From assembly GCA_027604505.1 (NCBI GenBank), contig JADIIX010000161.1, positions 1 through 44,834 of the forward strand: DNA of 44,834 nt, written 5' to 3'. The notes under the pieces are model-generated. The model searched no databases, was not told the origin of the DNA, and saw only the letters and a program-made list of their open reading frames with translations. Source of the stretch: Gonapodya sp. JEL0774. Its lineage: Eukaryota > Monoblepharomycota > Monoblepharidomycetes > Monoblepharidales > Gonapodyaceae. Positions 23,701-34,958 of this stretch are shown here, in pieces; positions within the stretch are counted from its first letter, which is position 1; each line of letters starts with the position of its first letter. The position numbers and the translations under genes are program-made.

Positions 23701-24630
23701 GGCGAGGTTGATGAGGCGGAGAATGTGATCGCATGGTGAGCGCTCGCTCGCGAAGGAGACCGTGAGTGGGATGACTCCACGGACGTAATAGATGCTGTAG
23801 GAGACGCAGCGGCGGCACCTGTGAGTGGATTCGCAGTACGTGAAGGTGAGCGCGATGAAGTTGTCCCTGGCAACGAGGCAGAAGTGGATTGGGACGCCGA
23901 GGCTTGTCGAGAGTGCGATGAACGATTGGACGCCACAGAAGCGAGATCAGAGGCGGTCGTTTCGAATGGGCGTACTGGATGGGAACTTGTCGAAGATGGG
24001 CGAACAGATGCAGGGGAAGGGTGAGGAAGGATAGCAGTTCTGAGAGGCTTGGTTGCTTCATGAAGAATAGGTTGGTTGGACGGAGGCTCTATAGCTGATC
24101 GTAGTACAAGTGGAGATTCCAATGTTGAACGACCAGCAGGTCCTTCCGAATCGACGGCATGCTGTGTCGCGGCGTGGTCCAGTGGCACAGTCTCGATTTT
24201 GCTGGCATGCACGCCACTCGCGTTCGCAGTCCAGCTTTTCTCCTCCTCCTGCTCCTTCGCCTTAATTTCTGCGCGAGTGTTGCGACTTGAGGACTCCACC
24301 GATTCGCTCCTCGTTCCTTTGTCAGAAACGACACTTTCTTGTAAGTCCTGCGCATGCTTCAAGTGGGCACGAGACGCAACAGGGCTACTGGTGGTGCCGT
24401 GGTCAACACTGAGCGAACGTGCGGGCGACCGGTGTTCATGATCGCTCTGGTGGTGGCTCAAGAATGCTTCCTTGAAGGTGACGTGGTGGTACTGGCCTGA
24501 TTCATCAGGAATCGGGGAGCGATGTACGTGACTAGGTGGCTGGTGAAGGTCGCCGGTGCTGGTGGGTGGTGGTGGGAGTGGAGGGTGGAATAGAAGGAGA
24601 ACTGCAGTTTGTGCGCAGCAGATAAATATC
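20750..24630 (-). CDS. Condensation-domain-like (acyltransferase fold) protein with large central insert
   Basis: The long exon up to 24.6 kb starts with about 330 Ser/Thr/Pro-rich residues. It then reads VYPATPWQVDLYRTVYPGT and PYITQCYLTSTS, with SAMRKAVEVMISRYPVLGAK, like the N-lobe of an NRPS condensation domain. The place of the HHxxxDG active site is taken by FAFSQMVADERS, so catalysis is doubtful. A coiled-coil insert follows (LKRTQLLTQVDVLSKQRDS, LDLELATLREQRLRMDD) with a helical tail (LSSKEKKRILALVSELW). The next exon (20864-22012 region) has FLMGVTLDCRVA, PIGPFSLDLPVKVDLKP and a LEVEVSQQDGILHGRVKF strand set, like the C-lobe. A last exon from about 20810 ends NLSQMK at 20750. No adenylation or carrier domain is present. 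Function unknown; the start is uncertain and it may continue into the region at 24822-26028. Confidence 0.6.
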
Positions 24631-24821
24631 CTGAAAGATACATCCCCGCTTCACACCTTTTAAATTTTAATTTCTGATCATGGCGGGTGGATGAAGGAGT
24701 TGAGGAGGGGTGAGCCTAGACACAATCGAAACAATTGAGTGAGAACATGCTCTGGGCAAACGCTGTCCAATCTCTCCCACTCCCTGTTACTTTCTCACTC
24801 CCGTTTCCTCAATCTTGATAT

Positions 24822-26028
24822 TTATCCGTGCGCTCCCGAGTCCTTGTAGGAACCACTCACATGTGCCGTCCCTCTCTGCAGTCCGGGGACATGGTTCTTG
24901 ACGGTCGTCCAACGAGACAGAGGTTTTGCAGGACCTGAAGATGAATCCGCATCTCTCACTTCATCGTCTCTACCTTGGTCAGAATCGTTGTCCCTGTCGC
25001 AGTGGTGTAGGTCGTCGGTCAGCGCGAAGTTCACGGTGGAACGAGGTTTCGTAGGAGGGGGCGAGGCGTTTGGATGAACAATGTCGGTGTCGGTTTTGGA
25101 AGAAGAAGATGATTCTTTCGGGGCAAGGAGAGGGATTGGCGAGATTTGAGTGAGTGGAGTTGATATGTAGAAGTAATATGGGTGAATTAGAGTGTGTCGA
25201 GTTGAAAAATTGGTAAAGACTGAGATACGGCGTGAAGAAATACTTGCCAGGCACCTGTACATCATCAATATTGACGTGAGCTCCGTCAATCCGTTCCCCA
25301 GAGGTGTCGCTCGCTCCTCTGTGAACTCCATGACTCGCTGTTGTTCCAGACACCATGTGCCCTACCTCTTCCCCGCGCCCCATGTGACCATCCCCAAACG
25401 GCACGACATTGCTCCGCGGTGTGAGTCTGATGGCCTGGCTCTGAGACATGCGTGGCAATCGGAGCGAAACGAGGTCCCCTCTGGAGTTGAGAATGTCGGC
25501 TGTGGAGTCCCCGAGGGGGTGACCGGGGGGCAATGGTACAGATGAAGTATCTTGTTTGAGTGGGGTGGTGGAGACGAGGTCAGGCTGGGACAGAGCGATT
25601 TTGCGCCGTGAATTGAGACCACTCCGCTTAGAAGACGGCACGTGGGAGCGAGGACGTGGGTTAACAGGTCCGGGCAGGTACAGATTCGGGTGAGACTGCG
25701 ACAGTGACTGGGGCATTATGGGAGTGGGTGTCGTGGAGTGCCTCGAGTTGGGTTGGGGTGAAGGCTGTCGTACCGGCAAGATCGAACTGGATCCATCCAG
25801 ACCGGCGAGAGAACGCGATGTCTTGATCCCATCCGCATGTTGCGCCAGATTCAGATGCGATCCAGACAGCGTCAGACCCGACGACATTGATCTGAGATTC
25901 TGTCGACTACTCGTCCTGCTCCCGCTCTTCTTTGCGTGATCTCTGCCCTCTCTGCCATCACCAGTCTTCCCAATTCCATTCTTTGCATTCTTGTCGGTCG
26001 CGGTGTCCACGGGGGTGCGCGCAGACAT
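24822..26028 (-). CDS. Ser/Pro-rich disordered protein or N-terminal exons of the condensation-like gene
   Basis: From the ATG at 26028 (MSARTPVDTATDKNAKNGIG) a long low-complexity, Ser/Thr/Pro/Arg-rich frame runs to about 25230. An apparent intron follows, possibly with a GC donor after VQVPG. The frame resumes near 25130 (APKESSSSSKTDTDIVHPNA) and reaches GLQRGTAH at a clear GTGAGT donor near 24857. No fold, signal peptide or membrane segment is seen. The donor is in phase 0, and a CAG near 24546 would join it in frame to PPSHVHRSPIPDESGQ of the downstream condensation-like gene through an intron of about 310 nt. One gene is therefore plausible, but two adjacent genes are not excluded. Confidence 0.5.
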
Positions 26029-27090
26029 TGGTTTCCTTGGCTCCTTTTAGGTGGTGATGTGGGGGAGTGGCATGGACCTTGCAGTAAGTACTACGTTTCC
26101 CAATCTCAAACAGTTCTCATGATCATCGTATGTAACAAACCGAACTTCTGTTGGGATAGCCAGATCTCATCTGATCCATTTCCGCAGGAGGAAAATCCAT
26201 CTTGCAGTGTGTACATGGGGACATCTTGCGAAAGTTTGTCAACATGGCAAACTACTGACGGTGAAGCAAAATGAGCTTTATATGCACATTCATCTCTATC
26301 ACTTCGCAGACGGCGTCTTCAGGCAGCTCTTACACTAGTAATGACACCACCAGAATGCACGGTCATTTGTTTCATCCAGACACCGAACAGGCTAAGCCGT
26401 TGGATCTCAATCACGCGTGGTAGTTCCAACTGACTTAAATGCCCCTATGATAGGGTCAAACTACCTCGCCAGGTTACGTAGTATTTTTGGGTCTGTGGCC
26501 ACATCAGTGATCCACATTGATGGTAACATTTCAGCCCCAGCCATGCGCAACTGATCATAACTTTTGTACGGTATGGAAGAATCTATTACATGCAGGAAGC
26601 CTTCTCATCGATACGGTACAACCTGCCCAAGCCCTCTCTTGGCACGCAACTCAAAACGTTTGTTGTGTGTCAAAGACCGAAGCACCTGGAGCCTGCACAA
26701 CCGCAGCCGTGCCACCCAAGGGGGAGCTCGAACACCAGCAAACCAACGCGAAATCACAGTTAACTACAAATAAATCTGGGCTCTCTGATACTAGGGAGTT
26801 CTAGTGCTGTGTCAGCATCAAATCGGACCTCTGGAACGGTTAAATACACCAAACCACGATGAGTTTTCGCAATTTAGCCGAAATTGCGGCCGTTAATGCT
26901 TTCTTATAGTTAGTTCTGTTAGGATTGATGTACTGGCTATTTCATTATTTTTGGCGGAGAGAAAAATTGAGCTTAGTTGGGTGATCGAGGGCTTGGACGA
27001 TCTCTTGTCAGGGTAGTGTATATCCACAATATATTTCCAACATAAAGGTTCTCTCGTTCAGCCTTTCCTTTTCTTCCCGCTTTCGTACAC
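26029..27090. other. Intergenic, about 1.06 kb, nothing recognised
   Basis: Divergent gene starts lie on both sides (minus gene from 26028, plus gene from 27091), so this should contain two promoters. Short open frames at 26517-26804 and 26564-26773 have no recognisable features. No RNA gene, repeat or transposon motif was seen. Confidence 0.5.
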
Positions 27091-30000
27091 ATGAAAGTTA
27101 CGCTTTCTCTTTGGAGTGGCGTCGCAGTCTCCGTCCTTCTGCTTGTTGTCGTCCTTGGTCCGACACACACAACAGCCGCTCCTTCCGCCGACTGCGCCTT
27201 TCTCGATGGCCTCGTATCTCAATCGAACACGAATGCTACTGCGATGAACTGGACTCTGGGCGGTGAATGCTGCGGCTGGACTGCGAAAAGCGCGCCATAT
27301 CCGCTGGTCAACTGCACTGCGGACGGGAGGGTGCGAGGGATCGATTGGTCGGACAGCAGCTATGGATTGAAGGGGCCTGTACCGTCGTTGAGTGCACTCC
27401 GCGCGCTGGAATATGTCGACTTTTCGGGAACTGACTTTAATGGTGAGTCGACGTCGAACGGCAGAGTGGAGGGGACTGAACTATAAAAGCGGCACAAGAA
27501 CTCCGAGGCCTGAGCGCGATAATACTGACCGACGACGCGAGCGAATCCGCGAATGTCGCGTCGACCCGAGACCGAGGCTGTCCGGCGAAAGCGAGGTACC
27601 CGGCTAAGGTGTTAGAGTAAGCTGCGCATATTCCCACTGTAAGCGAACGCACCACGGAGCAAAATACTCTTTGCTACATGCACAACTCTCTACACGTAAT
27701 CCAACACTGCGTCTATCTCTCCAAATTACAAACCGATCGTTTTACTATCCTCAACAAACTGGGGGACAGGTCCCTTACCCGATTTCTCAAACCTGACCAA
27801 CCTCACAACTGTCATTTTCGACAACTGCGAATTTACGGGATCTGATCTGCAACCGTTTCTGAGGAACCTGCCGAAGCTGAAAGTGCTCAGTATCGTTAAC
27901 AACAGTCTGTCGGGTCCTCTCCCAACCGATTTGGCAGGGGTGCCCAACTTAGAACAACTCGTTCTGAAATTGAACAGTTTCTCAGGTACACAGTACCCTG
28001 CATTACACCAACGAGTGAGCCAAATAAACAACATAATATCCGCGCTTCACCAGGACCACTTCCGCAATTCAACCATACGAACCTTCGCAACATTAATATC
28101 CACCTAAACCTATACGTGAATGGGACTTTGCCACGTTTTGATGGACTCCCCAACTTGGAGGTGAGATAAAAACGCACAATGCTGACTGCTTCGCGGGGTC
28201 ACTCAATTTGAGGATCGACACGTTTGCAGGAGCTTCACCTTGGCGACAATAGCTTTACGGGAACAATCCCACCGCTTCAAGTTATGCCACATTTGACCTG
28301 GTTCCAGGTCTCGCGGAATCAACTTGAAGGTATGTTTGGAGAAGGAGAGACGGCCTGTTACCGAACTCGTTCATAAAGTGAGCTTCTACTCTCTCCGCTA
28401 GGACCCATCCCAAACCTTACCGGGCTGGTTAATCTGACACGCCTGAAAGTCACTGCCAAGTAAGAAGCCCCGACTGCCTTGTGCATGGCATAAACAGAAT
28501 GCGTGCAATGAAATAATCACTTCGAAAATCTCTCCATCGCCTCGGACTCAGTACAAATCTGTCCGGGCCCCTTCCTGATTTTGCGAAACTGAACATAACA
28601 AAGCTTATAGTGAGTGAGAAGTTATTTAAAGGCGCGCATTTAACCGGAGCAATTTCAATCCCGTGCCTCGATGTCATCGTTCTGTAGCGCTTGATTGCAA
28701 CCAGAACCAAGCTCTCAGGACCGGTTCCGGACATGTCCCAGGCAAGTTATGGTTCAAAAGATCTTGAATTCTGATACCTCACCAATTTACACAACTGACA
28801 TCGTCGCCAGCTGAAATCTCTCGTCGCAGTAGAACTGAGTAACAACAATCTATCTGGGCCGGTCGACGGCAAGATCCCCTCCTCGGTCACTCGATGTTTC
28901 CTCACACTTGGTGGGACAAACCCAGGCTTGACGCAATGCACGTACAACGTTCCCGTTCCTTGCCGTGCGTCAGGTCAGAGCATCACGAAACAGCAGAATT
29001 GTCCGAGCCCGAAGCCGAATACTTCTGCTGCGGACTGGTGGGTAGATTTGTTGTTTCTTTCCAGGAGGCCCTTGAACACTCATCGACGTCCACTGGTTTC
29101 TGAAAAAAACTGTGTTTCAGCCAGATCCTCGCCGACTTCTTGGATCATTCGAACATCCCCGATGGGATCTTCTGGCTCAGGCCAGCTTGCTGCTCTCGTG
29201 ATGATACCGACACTCTTGTTGATTGCGACAACGCTGGGCGCGTTACTGGACTGCGATTCTCACAGATTGGGTTGCAAGGCAACATTTCCCAGGATCTTGC
29301 GAATTTGACAAAGCTCGAGTCATTAGATTTGTCTGACAATGGGTGAGCCCCCCTCTCTCTCAATTTTGGACGTCCAAACCACTTAGAAGATGAATACCAA
29401 TGATGACTTTTGCAACAGTTTGGGCGGGACCATCCCCGATCTGCGTAATCTACTTAACCTCAAATACGTAAATCTTGCAGGTATGCCGTGAATATGAATT
29501 GATGTGCAGCAGACGTGCAAACTCTTTGCACTCCCGGCGACACAATCCCTACAGGGAATCAACTCCAGGGTTCAATTGACGCAGTTCTCCCCACTAGTCT
29601 CTCATCTTGCACCCTTGACTCTACTGAATTCATCTCCTGCGACCAATCTTCCGTGCCCAAGGCTTGCTTGTCGACCGGCACACCGTTTGAGCCGGGCCCT
29701 ACGTGCCAGCCCTCGCACGCGAATATTGGGGCCGTCGCGGGATCATTGGTCGCAGTCGTGGCGGTCGTCACTGTCGTGGCGGGGTACTTGTATTTCAGGA
29801 ACGAGCGACGGCTCAAAACTAGGCGTGAGTTTTGTGCATTTTGACACCGGCTCAACCGATGCGTCAATCTGAATCGCGTAACCGTGTTATCCTCCATTGA
29901 TGCGGATGGAAGTCCTTACTGCGGAAACCCAAGTTCGTCAACTCAGCGCGAATCGCACATGAATGGGAAGCCGGTAAGACCGCACGGTTGGCGAATGCTG

Positions 30001-30847
30001 CGGAGGGAAGGGACTCCACTGACGCGGTGAGTCTGGGTGCATATGATTTGCGATTTTATCGGAACGCCGTGTGTGACGATTTCTTGTCGCCCGGGGATGT
30101 TCTAGTCCGGGCATTGGTTCTTCTTGCGTGTTGCGGGATATTCCAGCGAAGGATCTTTCTCTGCAAAGTACCAAGGAACTCCGTTTTTGGTCACGAGACC
30201 GGTAAGGCCGCATGCAGTTCGCCACGTCCTCGTTGGACATGTAACGATTGATTTGCAACCACTTTCCAGTATACGGCTGAGAACAACGACGAGGTAACCC
30301 TCGTGCCCGGCCAGTTCCTTCAACTTGTCGAGGTTTTCCGTGACGGGTGGGGTGAGCTGTTTTTTCCTTTCCTTCTTTCTTCAAGACGGTTCTGAACGAT
30401 GTACTCTTCGTTCGTTGTAACTAGGCGTCGGCACGAATCTCGACACCGACCATTACGGCGCGCTACCACTGTAAGGATTATTTCGTAAAGACAGAGCTTC
30501 ATCTGAAGTTTTCAATATTGCCTCTGTTTTTCTCCTCCAAACAGTGTCTGTCTCCGATTGGAGGACGCACTTCCCGACGTGCTCCGCGATCACCTCATGT
30601 TCGCCGCAAAAGTTGCGTCCGCTGCGGAAGAGCACCCCTGTGATCCAGGATCCATGGTTGTGAGCAACACGAGCAGCAACAAGACTGTGTTTGTGAGAGG
30701 GAATACTGCCATTGTGAGTTTTGAGTTGGGTTTATTCGCAAACTTGTGTTGGAGACGTTATCATGTTTCTCATCAATCTGACAATTTGTTGTGCATAAGA
30801 CTGTGCCGGGTGACGATTCTCTCGACATGCCTGAAGGAGACCTTTAA
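27091..30847 (+). CDS. Receptor-like protein: signal peptide, two LRR modules, transmembrane helix, SH3 domain
   Basis: The start MKVTLSLWSGVAVSVLLLVV is a signal peptide. A plant-like LRR cap follows (ADCAFLDGLV, ECCGW, GRVRGIDWS), then repeats such as LRALEYVDFSGTDFNG, LPKLKVLSIVNNSLSGPLP, LEELHLGDNSFTGTIPPL and LVAVELSNNNLSGPV. Near 29.03-29.20 kb a second cap begins (ADCQILADFLDHSNIPDG, PACCS) with its own repeats (LTKLESLDLSDNSLGGTIPD). A transmembrane segment lies near 29735-29800 (VAGSLVAVVAVVTVVAGYLY) with a basic stop-transfer RNERRLKTR. The cytoplasmic part includes YTAENNDEVTLVPGQFLQLV, EVFRDGWG and, across an intron, VGTNLDTDHYGALPLVCL, which fits an SH3 domain. The tail ends MPEGDL at the TAA of 30845-30847. 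The first intron is unusually long (about 330 nt). No kinase domain is seen. I infer a cell-surface sensor coupling through SH3 to proline-rich partners. Confidence 0.78.
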
Positions 30848-31539
30848 TTTCGCAAATAATTGCAACTGACTCACACTTGGGAGGTGCGGCAGAGGATGAA
30901 AATTTTGTTTCATGAGTATCCTTCTTTATTATGTAATTTCAGTTTCTTTGTATATGCACATATTTGTCGTACGCATCTTGGACCTCCACAAGCCCACGCA
31001 CGCGCATTCTGGATCGGTACCGCGTCGGGAGACTGCGATCCGAGCCTTGAGGTCGCTCCTGCGGGTTGGGTCAACCGGTCGGGCCTTCGGATGAAGAATT
31101 GCAGTGGAACGACACGGCATGCGTGTCCGATGGACCGATAGGATAGTTTGTACGCAGCCTCTGAAATGTTATTCCGTCATATTACTGCCTTCGCATCGAT
31201 ACGGTACAATATTCATCTGAACAAGCCAAAACTTTCTCTCCAAACGCACCTCAAACGCTTTTTAAGAGCTACGAGGAGTCAATCCATTGCTCTGGATTTC
31301 GCAGTTTCGCAGGTGCCAGTGGCACGGGAAAAACCACTGCAGTGTGAGAAGCATGGGCGAGGGAAGTGTAGGATGCTGTGGTGATCTCTCTTGCCCCCCA
31401 CCTCTCGTTTTAAGGCCAGAAGGATTTCCAGGGAATGAACACTCGCCTGCATCGCATTTGCTCGGCCATTCTGAGTGGAAAGAACCACCCGCCTGGAAAA
31501 ACGACACTCGAATCGTTCCCATAATCCGAAATCTCTTCC
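30848..31539. other. Intergenic, no gene seen
   Basis: About 690 bases between the receptor-like gene and the RNA ligase gene. Short open frames on both strands (for example 30860-31141 and 31262-31660) lack recognisable features. It should hold the ligase promoter. Confidence 0.45.
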
Positions 31540-32592
31540 TTGATCCCCCGCAATCTCCTCCGTCTTTTCTCGGCTGTGGCACCAGTAATGGCTCTCGCCA
31601 CCATCGAAGTTCTCTTAGAACTCGCGCCGCATCCAAACGCCGATACTCTGGACCTCGCAACCGTCCTCGGTTACACTTGTATCGTCAAACGAGGCACCTT
31701 CAATGTCGGTGAGAAGGTCATCCTCATCCAGCCAGACACAGTACTTCCGGACGCACCATGGGCTGTAGTATACAAATCCAAATCGACCCGGGTCAAGGCT
31801 GTTCGTTTGAGGGGCGAGTGGTCGTTTGGGATCGTGGAGAAAATTGCAACGTGTCTGCCAGATTATGCTGGGCCCACGGACGAGGGAACAGACGTCACCG
31901 AGATCTTGGGTGTAACCAAGTATGAAGCGCCCGTCGCGGACGCCAACGCCAACGGCGACATGACTGCGCGTGGTGGACTACCGTTCTCCATCCCCAAAAC
32001 CGACGAGGAGCGATATCAGAGTCTCAAACGCCGACTGCCCTATGGTGAACTCGTCGATGTTACGCTCAAAGTGGATGGCCAGTCGTGGACGGCGTATGCT
32101 AAACTCCTGCCTGACGGTGAGGTGGCGACGGGGGTGACAGGCAGATCGGTGGATTTCGACACGGAGGCGGACAACGCGTACACCAGGATTGCGCGAAAGT
32201 ACAGGGTGTTGGAGAAGCTCAAGAACTATGCACTGCGAGTGGGCAAGTCTCTCGCCATTCGGGGCGAGTCGTACGGGGGAGGCATTCAAAAACTCAAGCA
32301 CAACCCCCACACCAACCTCGCACCCGACCTCGCCATATTCTCCGTGTACCTCATCGACGAGCGTCGCTACGCCAACAAAGGTCACCCATTGTATTTCACT
32401 GAGGTGGCGCGGGAGCTTGGCCTCCCCACCGTTCCTATTCTCGCCAAAGACGTTCCTTTGACACTGGAATTGTGCAAGCACTACGACGAAGAAATCGACA
32501 AGATTGATGGGAAAGCCTTTGAGGGGGTTGTGATGAAACATGCAAAAGGGTCTTTCAAGGTCATCAACAAGGCGAACGATTCCAAAAAGTAG
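31540..32592 (+). CDS. RNA ligase, intronless (Rnl5/DraRnl-like nucleotidyltransferase)
   Basis: An ATP-dependent ligase of the covalent nucleotidyltransferase superfamily, which seals breaks in RNA or RNA/DNA. 350 residues in one uninterrupted frame. The N-terminal part (ATIEVLLELAPHPNADTLDL, VKRGTFNVGEKVILIQPDTV) is an OB-like domain seen in this subfamily. The adenylation motif I is LKVDGQSWTAY, with the catalytic Lys in KVDG. Further conserved segments are SLAIRGESYGGGIQKLK (motif III area), FEGVVMKH (motif IV) and FKVINK (motif V). An in-frame ATG at 31588 (MALATIEV) may be the cytosolic start; the 31540 start would add MIPRNLLRLFSAVAPV, which could be a mitochondrial leader. Lack of introns contrasts with nearly all neighbours and may reflect a transferred or retrocopied gene. 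The biological substrate is unknown. Confidence 0.9.
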   Translation: MIPRNLLRLFSAVAPVMALATIEVLLELAPHPNADTLDLATVLGYTCIVKRGTFNVGEKVILIQPDTVLPDAPWAVVYKSKSTRVKAVRLRGEWSFGIVEKIATCLPDYAGPTDEGTDVTEILGVTKYEAPVADANANGDMTARGGLPFSIPKTDEERYQSLKRRLPYGELVDVTLKVDGQSWTAYAKLLPDGEVATGVTGRSVDFDTEADNAYTRIARKYRVLEKLKNYALRVGKSLAIRGESYGGGIQKLKHNPHTNLAPDLAIFSVYLIDERRYANKGHPLYFTEVARELGLPTVPILAKDVPLTLELCKHYDEEIDKIDGKAFEGVVMKHAKGSFKVINKANDSKK

Positions 32593-33240
32593 GGTATGAC
32601 ACTGAAGCGGCGCCAAATCCCGTGGACTGTAATTTCACTAAAAACTCAGACGACTGCAACTTTGATGGGATACTTACACATCTCTGATTTTATTTTATTC
32701 ACGTGTATTTTGGTGCCTTCTTACAATACGAAACTGTGGTCACACTTGATCAGCCAGCACCTCTGATCCTCCCCCGTCAACCCAGGCAGGTGAGCTTCCT
32801 TCCATCCCCATCATCGGCACTACAATCCACACTCTCCACACTCCAATCACCCGCTATTCCCAAGTTCCCGTGCGCCCCCTGAATATCCACAAGGATGTCT
32901 TCTTGCGTGTCAGCCGAGCTCCGCCTCCTCTCTTTGGTTTCGGGGCAACGAGTGGACATCCATTTCGCATTTCTGAGTCTGAGTGGATCATGTCGTGGTC
33001 GTGGTGCTCTAGGCCAAACAATGACGGGAGCGGACAGACGCAGACGATGGAGACGTGGAGAGCTGCGACGAACTGCGGAGTTTCGCTTTCCCTCACGATG
33101 ATACTGAGCGCACTTATCCTTTCTCTCCTACTTTCTTCATATCTTGCGGCTCGCATTGTCTCCACGCCCTTCCTATGGCCTCTGTTCACTCTCCGCAGTC
33201 GACTTCGAACTGCCACCAACCTGTATCACCTCATTCCAAA
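32593..33240. other. Intergenic region with a possible minus-strand coding fragment
   Basis: A minus-strand frame at about 32777-33219 has one stretch that reads like coding sequence (TQEDILVDIQGAHGNLGIAG, then an Asp/Ser-rich end with GRKLTCLG at 32777). Upstream on the same strand is FGLEHHDHDMIHSDSEM in another frame. A small spliced gene divergent from the WBP4-like gene is possible, but I could not build a convincing model. Confidence 0.3.
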
Positions 33241-34632
33241 ATGTCTGAATTCTGGGTCTCGCAAAAGAGATACTGGTGCAAATACTGCGCGGTTTGGATT
33301 GCGGATAATAAGGCAGTGAGTACAGGAGCGCGCAGCTCTAACTGAGTTAGTGATGAGGGTGGCTCTGAAACCACCCCACTGATTGAAGCCGGTGGTGTGC
33401 TGAACGTTGGAAGGACAATCTGAGAAGTACGCAAAGTGCCTGGATCCGGAGTGTCTCTCGATCAGTAATTGTTCACCGTCGATTTCCGAGCCCTGAACAG
33501 CGCTAGTGCCATTGCCATTTCGTTGACTGGCACGCGGTTCATCGCTTGTCTTCATTCCATCCACCCTAATCACCAATTTCTTTCGTTCCTCTCGTCGTCC
33601 TCTGTTTCATCCGCCCTAGCAACGCACTCAACACGAAACCGGTCTCAAACACAAGGGCAACAAAGAACGCTTCATTCGGAACGTGGAAAGGAGGGAGAAA
33701 CACAATCAGATCGAGGAGGAAAAGACCAAGAGGATGTTGGAGAAAATGGAAAAGGTCCGTCGTGTGGTTGAGACCGTGCGGGGGAGAATTGGAGACGCGT
33801 GAGCGTTCCCGTAAGAGCTGTACAAGGATTACTTCATTCTTGCTGCATTCTCCGGAAGTGTTTCCGGCTGCACGCCGCGCACCGAAGTGCTCAATTGATC
33901 GTAAATTCCCTTCACTTTCTAACTCCTCGCTGCCGAAAACACCCGCACACCCTCCCGCCGCAGGATGCCGCCGCCCAATTCGCCGCCGACCTCGCCCTCC
34001 ACAAATCCCTCAACCCGTCCCCGCCACCCGACGACGCCCCCAAACCGTTCCACCGCGGCCCTCGCCTCGCACCCCCTAACCCCCACGAAACAGAGGCCGC
34101 TAAACGGTTGAAGACCAGGTACGATGTGAAGTACGATTTGAAGGATTACGGAATCGGACCGTCGGATACGAGCAATTTGACATTGGAGGAGCTACGCGGG
34201 GAAGGCGCAGGACTGGGGTACCCGCGGATCCCATACGGACGGCCGGAAGGGTCCGGTCAATATGGACTCGATGCTGACGGAAACGCTGTAGCACAACCGC
34301 CACCTATACCGGAGGATCCTCTTGGACCGTGGGTTGTAGTTGAATCTTCGCAGAACACTGGAGGAGTGGGGATGGGAGGTGGGAACGGAAGAGCGAAGAA
34401 GGAGCAAGTGCAGTACGGATTAGCAGCTGACCTTGTGGCTGCAGAGGCTGAGGAAGAACAAGATGGAGACTACAGGAACTTCAAGGTGAGGGAGAAGGTG
34501 TTGGAAGCTGAGGCTGAAAATCCTGATGGTGGAGATGCTGACAGCAAAGCATCCATTGGGGAAGCATTTCGCAAAAGGAGAGTGGCGGGTGGGGGAGGGA
34601 GAAATGTAAGGCGGAGGACTGAAGAAAGTTGA
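33241..34632 (+). CDS. WBP4: WBP4/FBP21-like U1-type zinc finger splicing protein
   Basis: Exon 1 (33241-33315) reads MSEFWVSQKRYWCKYCAVWI then ADNKA; exon 2 starts at 33620 with QRTQHETGLKHKGNKERFIR. Together they form a U1-type C2H2 zinc finger (CxxC then H-x5-H) as in WBP4, a spliceosome-associated protein. A charged coil follows (REKHNQIEEEKTKRMLEKME). After an intron ending at the CAG before 33966, the frame continues DAAAQFAADLALHKSLNPS, then a Pro-rich stretch, a Tyr/Asp segment (RYDVKYDLKDYGIGPSDTS), and a basic/acidic tail ending RRRTEES at 34632. Total about 290-310 residues. WW domains, present in animal WBP4, are not evident, although GPWVVVES near 34325 is a weak partial resemblance. 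The exon 2 donor is ambiguous between two in-phase GT sites. Confidence 0.85.
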
Positions 34633-34958
34633 AGGATTTCATAGTGTCAGTGTAAACACGTATCGGAACATGACACTGCCCTCGGTGTTCCAAGACAGAA
34701 GACCCGAAATTTTCTTGGAAATTGTTTCGGGCCTACAACTTCGTTCCTTGAGACTCACTCGACTCTGACTCGCAGCTTCTCACTGCTATGTCAGCGAACG
34801 TACCCACTTTCCTGAATGCATTGTTGGCCTAATATATTCAGAGAAGAAGGGAAACATATATTCATTAGGAAATACATCAAATGGTCAGTTTTTGTTCAAT
34901 TGTGTGATCGTTGGTGGATGCCGGCCGGTGTTGTAGTGAGGAAGCTCCAGGCCGTCAC

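Noticed and set aside
31978-32616. Minus-strand open frame of 212 residues opposite the RNA ligase
   Set aside because: The ligase on plus has all family motifs; the antisense frame is an effect of high GC and third-position bias.
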